Source of the DNA: Desulfonatronospira thiodismutans ASO3-1
GTDB taxonomy: Bacteria; Desulfobacterota; Desulfovibrionia; Desulfovibrionales; Desulfonatronovibrionaceae
Reading direction: 5' to 3'
DNA length: 64,000 bases
Assembly: GCF_000174435.1 (NCBI RefSeq)
Contig: NZ_ACJN02000003.1
Location: forward strand, 760,263-824,262
Numbering within the stretch: the stretch's first letter is position 1; each line of letters starts with the position of its first letter. Below, one piece after another: positions 59,851 through 64,000 of the stretch. Both the position numbers and the translations under genes were made by a program. The notes under the pieces were generated by a model. The model made no database searches. It was not told where the DNA came from and worked only from the letters and a program-made list of their open reading frames with translations.

Positions 59851-60465
59851 CTATTTTGAGCCGGCCATAATGACCAGGCTGTTGACCACGGCCGCAGCCA
59901 CGTTGGAGCCACCCTTGCGGCCCAGGTTGGTAATAAAGGGAATATCCAGCCCTGCAAGCTCAGCCTTGGACTCGGCTGCATTGACAAAACCCACAGGCAG
60001 CCCCACCACCAGTCCCGGCCTTGCCTTGCCTTCACGGATCAGCAAAATCAGGCGCAAAAGCGCAGTGGGGGCGTTGCCCACCACGTAAATCCCCCCCTGC
60101 ATGTCATCCAGGGCCATGTCCACTGCAGCCTCGGCCCTGGTCGTTCCTTTTTCCCGGGCCAGGCGGGCAGCATCCGGATCATCCATGTAGCAAACGGCCC
60201 TGCACCCCATCCCGGCCAGGTCCTTTTTGCGCAGCCCGGCCAGGACCATGTTGGTGTCAGTGACAATGGTCCTGCCGGACTTGATGGCTTCCACTCCTGA
60301 CTCCACAGCCAGGGGGTGAAAGCGGATACTTTGCATATACTCAAAATCAGCGCTGGTATGAATCATCCTGGACACCACGGCCCACTGACCTGCAGAAAAG
60401 GAATGTCCTCCAGCTTCTGAGGCTATGATCTCCATGCTCTTTTGTTCAATTTCCTGAGGAAGCAT
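59851..60465 (-). CDS. cbiC: Precorrin-8X / cobalt-precorrin-8 methylmutase CbiC
   Basis: A 204-residue enzyme that moves the C11 methyl to C12 to give cobyrinate. Motifs: IIASEAGGHSFSAGQWAV, VSRMIHTSADFEYMQSIRF, TIVTDTNMVLAG and VGLPVGFVNAAESKAEL. AAGGGAAAT precedes the ATG. It heads a minus-strand operon cbiC-cbiD-uppP-dedA, about 10 kb from the plus-strand cbi genes. Confidence 0.95.
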   Translation of the reverse strand: MLPQEIEQKSMEIIASEAGGHSFSAGQWAVVSRMIHTSADFEYMQSIRFHPLAVESGVEAIKSGRTIVTDTNMVLAGLRKKDLAGMGCRAVCYMDDPDAARLAREKGTTRAEAAVDMALDDMQGGIYVVGNAPTALLRLILLIREGKARPGLVVGLPVGFVNAAESKAELAGLDIPFITNLGRKGGSNVAAAVVNSLVIMAGSK

Positions 60466-60702
60466 TTAGAATTTCCCTTGTTTTATAATAATATCATTAC
60501 TGCAGCAGTTGCTTTGAAACTTTGCCTTCTGCGGCAGTTAACCAGAGCCTGCGTCGCTATTCTGAAAACATAGGCCCTGCTCATGGCGAAATCAAGCACA
60601 AAGTGCCCTGCCGCTACCCGGCCCTGCAACAAAGAATCCTGATGCCTGCACTGGAGGGCAGGATCAGATATCATAAAGAGTGAACAGTTGCCATGACCAG
60701 GC

Positions 60703-60739
60703 AAACAAAAAAGCCCTGCATTCAAACAATACAGGGCTT
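60703..60739 (-). terminator. Rho-independent terminator after nuoN
   Basis: On the minus strand AAGCCCTG (60739-60732) pairs with CAGGGCTT (60718-60711) and is followed by a T run (60712-60705). It ends the nuo operon. The remaining bases between it and cbiC (60466-60702) show no gene. Confidence 0.85.
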
Positions 60740-60765
60740 CTTACATTTCTGTCAGTCTGTGGCTA

Positions 60766-62181
60766 TCAGGACAAAATTCCCTGACTGGCCTGGACCAGGA
60801 AGTCGAATATATTCTGAGGCATAACACCGAGATAAAGCACTCCCAGGGCCAGTATCACTGCTATGGAAGCTCCCACGGGACTGAGGGTGATCCTGGAGGG
60901 CACCACCTCGTCCAGGGTATAAGCATGGCGTACCAGGTTCAGGTAGTAAAAGATAGCAATAGCTGTATTGATGACCGCTATAATAACCAGCCAGTAAAAA
61001 CCTGCATCCCAGGCGGAGTTGAATAGAAACAGCTTGCCTATAAATCCTGCTGTGGGAGGCAGTCCCACCAGGGCAAAAGCTGAAACCGCCAGGACAAAGG
61101 CCAGTATGGGCGAGCTGGAATAAAGCCCGCGCAGATCGCTTATGTATACATTTTTGCCGTCATGGGAAATGCGGGTGATGATCCAGAACAGGGTCAGGTT
61201 CATGACCATATACACCAGGGCATAATAGGATGCCGCAGCCAGACCGTATGCCCCGCCGGCAACAAGTCCCATGATGATAAACCCTGCGTGGGCAACGCTT
61301 GAATACCCCAGAAGACGTTTGACATCCTTTTGAACAAGGGCAACCAGATTACCGAAAGTCATTGAGATAGCGGCGAAAATAGCCAGGATGGTCTTTACTT
61401 CCATACCGGGATTAAAGGCCATGAGCCGGACCATGATGACAATGGCCCCTACCTTGGGCAGAGTGGCTGCAAAAGCTGCCGTTTCGTTGCTTGCACCCTG
61501 ATATACATCCGGGGCCCAGAAATGGAAGGGGAACAGGGCCAGCTTATACAGAAAGGCCAGCAGGAACATGGTCAACCCGATGAGGGCCATGGGCTGATTG
61601 GTAAAAGACCAGTCCAGAGTCAGCAGTTCGTTGATGTAAGTGGTGTGCTGGGCTGCAAGTATATAGGATATGCCGTATAGCCCGATGGCAGTAGCCACGG
61701 CACCAAAGAGCACATACTTAATGGCCGCTTCAACTGCTCTTGGATCCTTGTTTCTGAATGGCAGCAGAATATACAGGGCAAAGGAGGCCAGTTCCAGAGA
61801 GATGTAGATTGTAAACAGCTCTACCGTGCTGGACAATAAAAGCAGGCCAAAGGCGCTTATAAACATGAAGAAAAAGTAGTCAGCCCTGTTGGCTTTGCCC
61901 AGGGATCCCACCCGCAGTGCATTGGCCGCGCAGATGGCCAGGCCCAGGAAGATTATGGTCTTGAAGAACTGGGACAAGCCGTCGATTCGGTATGATTCAT
62001 AAAACATGTACTCTACGCCCGAAGGGGAAAAGAAGGCCAGGACAGCCCCAAGCAAGGCAGCAAAGGGCACCCACTGGATTTTGTCCTTCAGACTGTCGCT
62101 TATGCTCTGGACGAATAAAACCGCCAGCAAAGCCACCATGTACAATTCTGGAATTATGAGTTGAGGATTGAAGTTAAGCAA
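60766..62181 (-). CDS. nuoN: NADH-quinone oxidoreductase subunit N
   Basis: A 471-residue proton-pumping antiporter-like subunit of complex I with about 14 hydrophobic segments. Diagnostic stretches: FMFISAFGLLLLSSTVELFTIYISLELASF, the Lys-containing helix FLYKLALFPFHFWAPDVYQGA and DVKRLLGYSSVAHAGFI. Last gene of the operon. Confidence 0.95.
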   Translation of the reverse strand: MLNFNPQLIIPELYMVALLAVLFVQSISDSLKDKIQWVPFAALLGAVLAFFSPSGVEYMFYESYRIDGLSQFFKTIIFLGLAICAANALRVGSLGKANRADYFFFMFISAFGLLLLSSTVELFTIYISLELASFALYILLPFRNKDPRAVEAAIKYVLFGAVATAIGLYGISYILAAQHTTYINELLTLDWSFTNQPMALIGLTMFLLAFLYKLALFPFHFWAPDVYQGASNETAAFAATLPKVGAIVIMVRLMAFNPGMEVKTILAIFAAISMTFGNLVALVQKDVKRLLGYSSVAHAGFIIMGLVAGGAYGLAAASYYALVYMVMNLTLFWIITRISHDGKNVYISDLRGLYSSSPILAFVLAVSAFALVGLPPTAGFIGKLFLFNSAWDAGFYWLVIIAVINTAIAIFYYLNLVRHAYTLDEVVPSRITLSPVGASIAVILALGVLYLGVMPQNIFDFLVQASQGILS

Positions 62182-62228
62182 GGCTTGTCTCCTTTTATCC
62201 TGCCTGGGCAGATTTTATCCGCTTGTAT

Positions 62229-63839
62229 CTATTTAAAATCCTGGTGATCAAACCTGTTAAAAACAGCATCTGAATGTGTAACCTGAACAAACTCTCCGCT
62301 TGATGCTTCAAGCTCCAGCACCATGCCGGATACTATTTCCGGAGCTGGCTCCGGTACCGGTTCTACCCTGATGTCCTTCTCAGCGTGAAAATTATCCAGG
62401 AGGTTTTCTATGGACGGACTGATAAAACTCAGAGCCCGTCCCGGCGCAACACCCAGGTATATGACCAGCAGGCCCAGGGGTACAAGATAGACCCACTCCC
62501 TGGTGTTCATGTCCGTCCAGCCCTTGACGCTGCTGGGACTGCCCCAGCCGACATTGAGGAGCAGGCGCAGGAGATAGACCAGTCCGAGGATGAGGCCGAT
62601 TACAAAGAGCACCCCAAGTATATAGCTGGCCTCAAAGACTCCAAGGAGTACCAGCAACTTGCTGAAAAACCCGTTGGTGCCGGGAAAACCGAAAGCAGCC
62701 AGGCCAAAGAGCAATAAAAATCCCGTATAAGCAGGAAGATACTTGCTCACCCCCATATTTTCTGAGAGTTCACGGCTGTGGCTGCGCTCATAGATAAGGC
62801 CCACAAGCAGAAACATGGCCCCCGTGATTATGCCGTGATTGACCATGTGCATGATTGCACCTTCAACGCCTCTGAAGGCGAAGACAAAGATGCCCAGGGT
62901 GACAAACCCCATATGGGCGACTGAAGAATAGGCAATGAGCTTTTTCATGTCCGACTGACCAATGGCCAGCAAAGAGCCGACAATTATGGAAATCAGGGCC
63001 AGAGCAATCATGAGCGGTGCAAAAAACTCACTGGCAGCCGGCGTAATGGGCAGACAGAAGCGCAGAAAGCCGTATGTTCCCATCTTGAGCAGAATGGAGG
63101 CCAGAAGAACACTGCCCGCTGTAGGCGCTTCTACGTGTGCTGCAGGCAGCCAGGTGTGAAACGGGTAAAGCGGGACCTTGATGGCAAAGGCCAGGGCCAT
63201 GGCCAGAAAGGTCCAGAGCTGGAACTGGAAGGCATACCTGTGCTCCATGAGTTCAGGGATGGAGAAGGTGCCTGTATTGATGAAAAAGGCCACTATGGCA
63301 GCCAGAAACAAAGTACTGCCGGCCAGGGTGTATAAAAAGAATTTAAGGGAGGCATAACGCCTCTGGGGACCTCCCCAGACGGCGATCATGAGATACATGG
63401 GTATGAGCATGGCTTCCCAGAAAATGTAGAAGAGAATGAAATCCAGGGCGCTGAAGATACCTATGCAGGCCGTGGTCATGAGCAGAAGACAGAAATGAAA
63501 CTCCTTGACCCTCTGCCCTATGTACTTCCAGGAACAAAGCACGCATATGGGCAGAAGCAGCACTGTAAGCAGCACCATGAGCACGCTGATCCCGTCAATG
63601 CCGAGGTAGTAATAAATATTCCAGGCCTCTATCCAGGCATGTTTTTCCACGAATTGAAAATTGGCGGTCGTGGTGTCGAAGCCCAGCAGTATAGGAACGA
63701 CCAGCACGCATTCAATAAGACTCACAACCAATGTAAAAAGTCTGATATTACTGTCTCCCCTGAGAAAGAAGAGCACTACCGCGGCTATGAGCGGAAAAAA
63801 TATCAAAGCGCTGAGCACGGGAAAACCTGTGTTAAGCAT
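62229..63839 (-). CDS. nuoM: NADH-quinone oxidoreductase subunit M
   Basis: A 536-residue complex I antiporter-like subunit. Stretches: YLGIDGISVLMVLLTVLLLP, IFWEAMLIPMYLMIAVWGG, FAIKVPLYPFHTWLPAAHVEAPTAGS and DMKKLIAYSSVAHMGFV. A polar tail of about 45 residues rich in Glu and Pro (RVEPVPEPAPE) extends beyond the usual end and would face the periplasm or cytoplasm. Confidence 0.96.
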   Translation of the reverse strand: MLNTGFPVLSALIFFPLIAAVVLFFLRGDSNIRLFTLVVSLIECVLVVPILLGFDTTTANFQFVEKHAWIEAWNIYYYLGIDGISVLMVLLTVLLLPICVLCSWKYIGQRVKEFHFCLLLMTTACIGIFSALDFILFYIFWEAMLIPMYLMIAVWGGPQRRYASLKFFLYTLAGSTLFLAAIVAFFINTGTFSIPELMEHRYAFQFQLWTFLAMALAFAIKVPLYPFHTWLPAAHVEAPTAGSVLLASILLKMGTYGFLRFCLPITPAASEFFAPLMIALALISIIVGSLLAIGQSDMKKLIAYSSVAHMGFVTLGIFVFAFRGVEGAIMHMVNHGIITGAMFLLVGLIYERSHSRELSENMGVSKYLPAYTGFLLLFGLAAFGFPGTNGFFSKLLVLLGVFEASYILGVLFVIGLILGLVYLLRLLLNVGWGSPSSVKGWTDMNTREWVYLVPLGLLVIYLGVAPGRALSFISPSIENLLDNFHAEKDIRVEPVPEPAPEIVSGMVLELEASSGEFVQVTHSDAVFNRFDHQDFK

Positions 63840-63907
63840 GGTCGGCTACTCCGGCAAACGGTTTATTGATTATATATGCATTCATTTTATTTTTTGCGGC
63901 TTCAGTG

Positions 63908-64000
63908 TCATGACAGCCAGATAATGCCGCATACAAGCAGGGCAATGATCACTGCCAGGGCCAGGTAATCCTGAATCCTGCCGTTCTGCAGCCTGGACAG
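63908..64000 (-). CDS. nuoL: NADH-quinone oxidoreductase subunit L, C-terminal fragment
   Basis: The open frame from the window edge encodes SRLQNGRIQDYLALAVIIA and ends in IIWLS with TGA at 63910-63908. This is the typical NuoL C-terminus (RLQTGRIQDY). The gene is 68 bases upstream of nuoM, in the usual L-M-N order; most of it lies outside the window. Confidence 0.8.
   Translation of the reverse strand: MSRLQNGRIQDYLALAVIIALLVCGIIWLS

Overview
The window reads as a chromosomal segment of an anaerobic, sulfur-metabolising Gram-negative bacterium of the Desulfobacterota (Desulfovibrionales-like; a haloalkaliphilic thiosulfate disproportioner such as Desulfonatronospira would fit). This placement is inferred from gene content only: a Phs-type molybdoenzyme, a YedE/TusA/DsrE sulfur-relay cluster, anaerobic cobalamin synthesis, a fused ATP sulfurylase/APS kinase, Mla lipid transport, and selenoproteins. 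No rRNA, tRNA or CRISPR array was seen.

Left part (1-14.5 kb): a radical-SAM tail and a DUF4143 ATPase precede a sulfur regulon. A sigma-54 activator with a cysteine-rich PAS domain (1808-3202, minus) faces three transcription units, each with a GG-N10-GC sigma-54 promoter (3510, 9824, 11313). Unit 1 holds a c-type cytochrome, a TAT-exported molybdopterin subunit, an Fe-S subunit, a b-type cytochrome, a rhodanese, a TorD-like chaperone and TusA. Unit 2 is a tandem-rhodanese lipoprotein. Unit 3 is YedE-TusA-DsrE plus three small proteins and resembles the 'YTD' cluster reported in sulfur disproportionators. Both rhodaneses are cut by an in-frame TGA exactly five residues after the catalytic Cys. 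In each the rhodanese fold resumes after the TGA, and a SECIS-like hairpin sits at the same distance downstream, so both should be selenoproteins. A third, unannotated selenoprotein of 53 residues with a C-x-x-U motif between two membrane segments lies at 32528-32689 on the minus strand.

Middle (14.5-44 kb): a TPR protein, a membrane-fused spermidine-synthase-like protein, a Sel1 protein, an SBF-like transporter and an NfeD-like protein. Next come a histidine kinase and sigma-54 response regulator with a probable sigma-54-driven envelope target, a large 1046-residue membrane protein of unknown function, AsmA, FapA/DUF342 and FlaG. They are followed by a DMT transporter, two radical-SAM proteins carrying export signals, an RND efflux pair and TspO. 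An 83-bp exact copy of the tspO 3' end brackets a PIN-domain toxin module.

Right part (44-64 kb): fused Sat/APS kinase, then cbiET, cbiF, cbiG and cbiH on plus, and cbiD and cbiC on minus with uppP and a DedA gene. Between them lie EttA and an mlaE-F-D-lipoprotein operon. Two copies of a 198-bp MITE-like element sit before ettA and inside the mla operon. The window ends in nuoN, nuoM and the tail of nuoL. Several dispersed short-repeat families occupy the gene borders.
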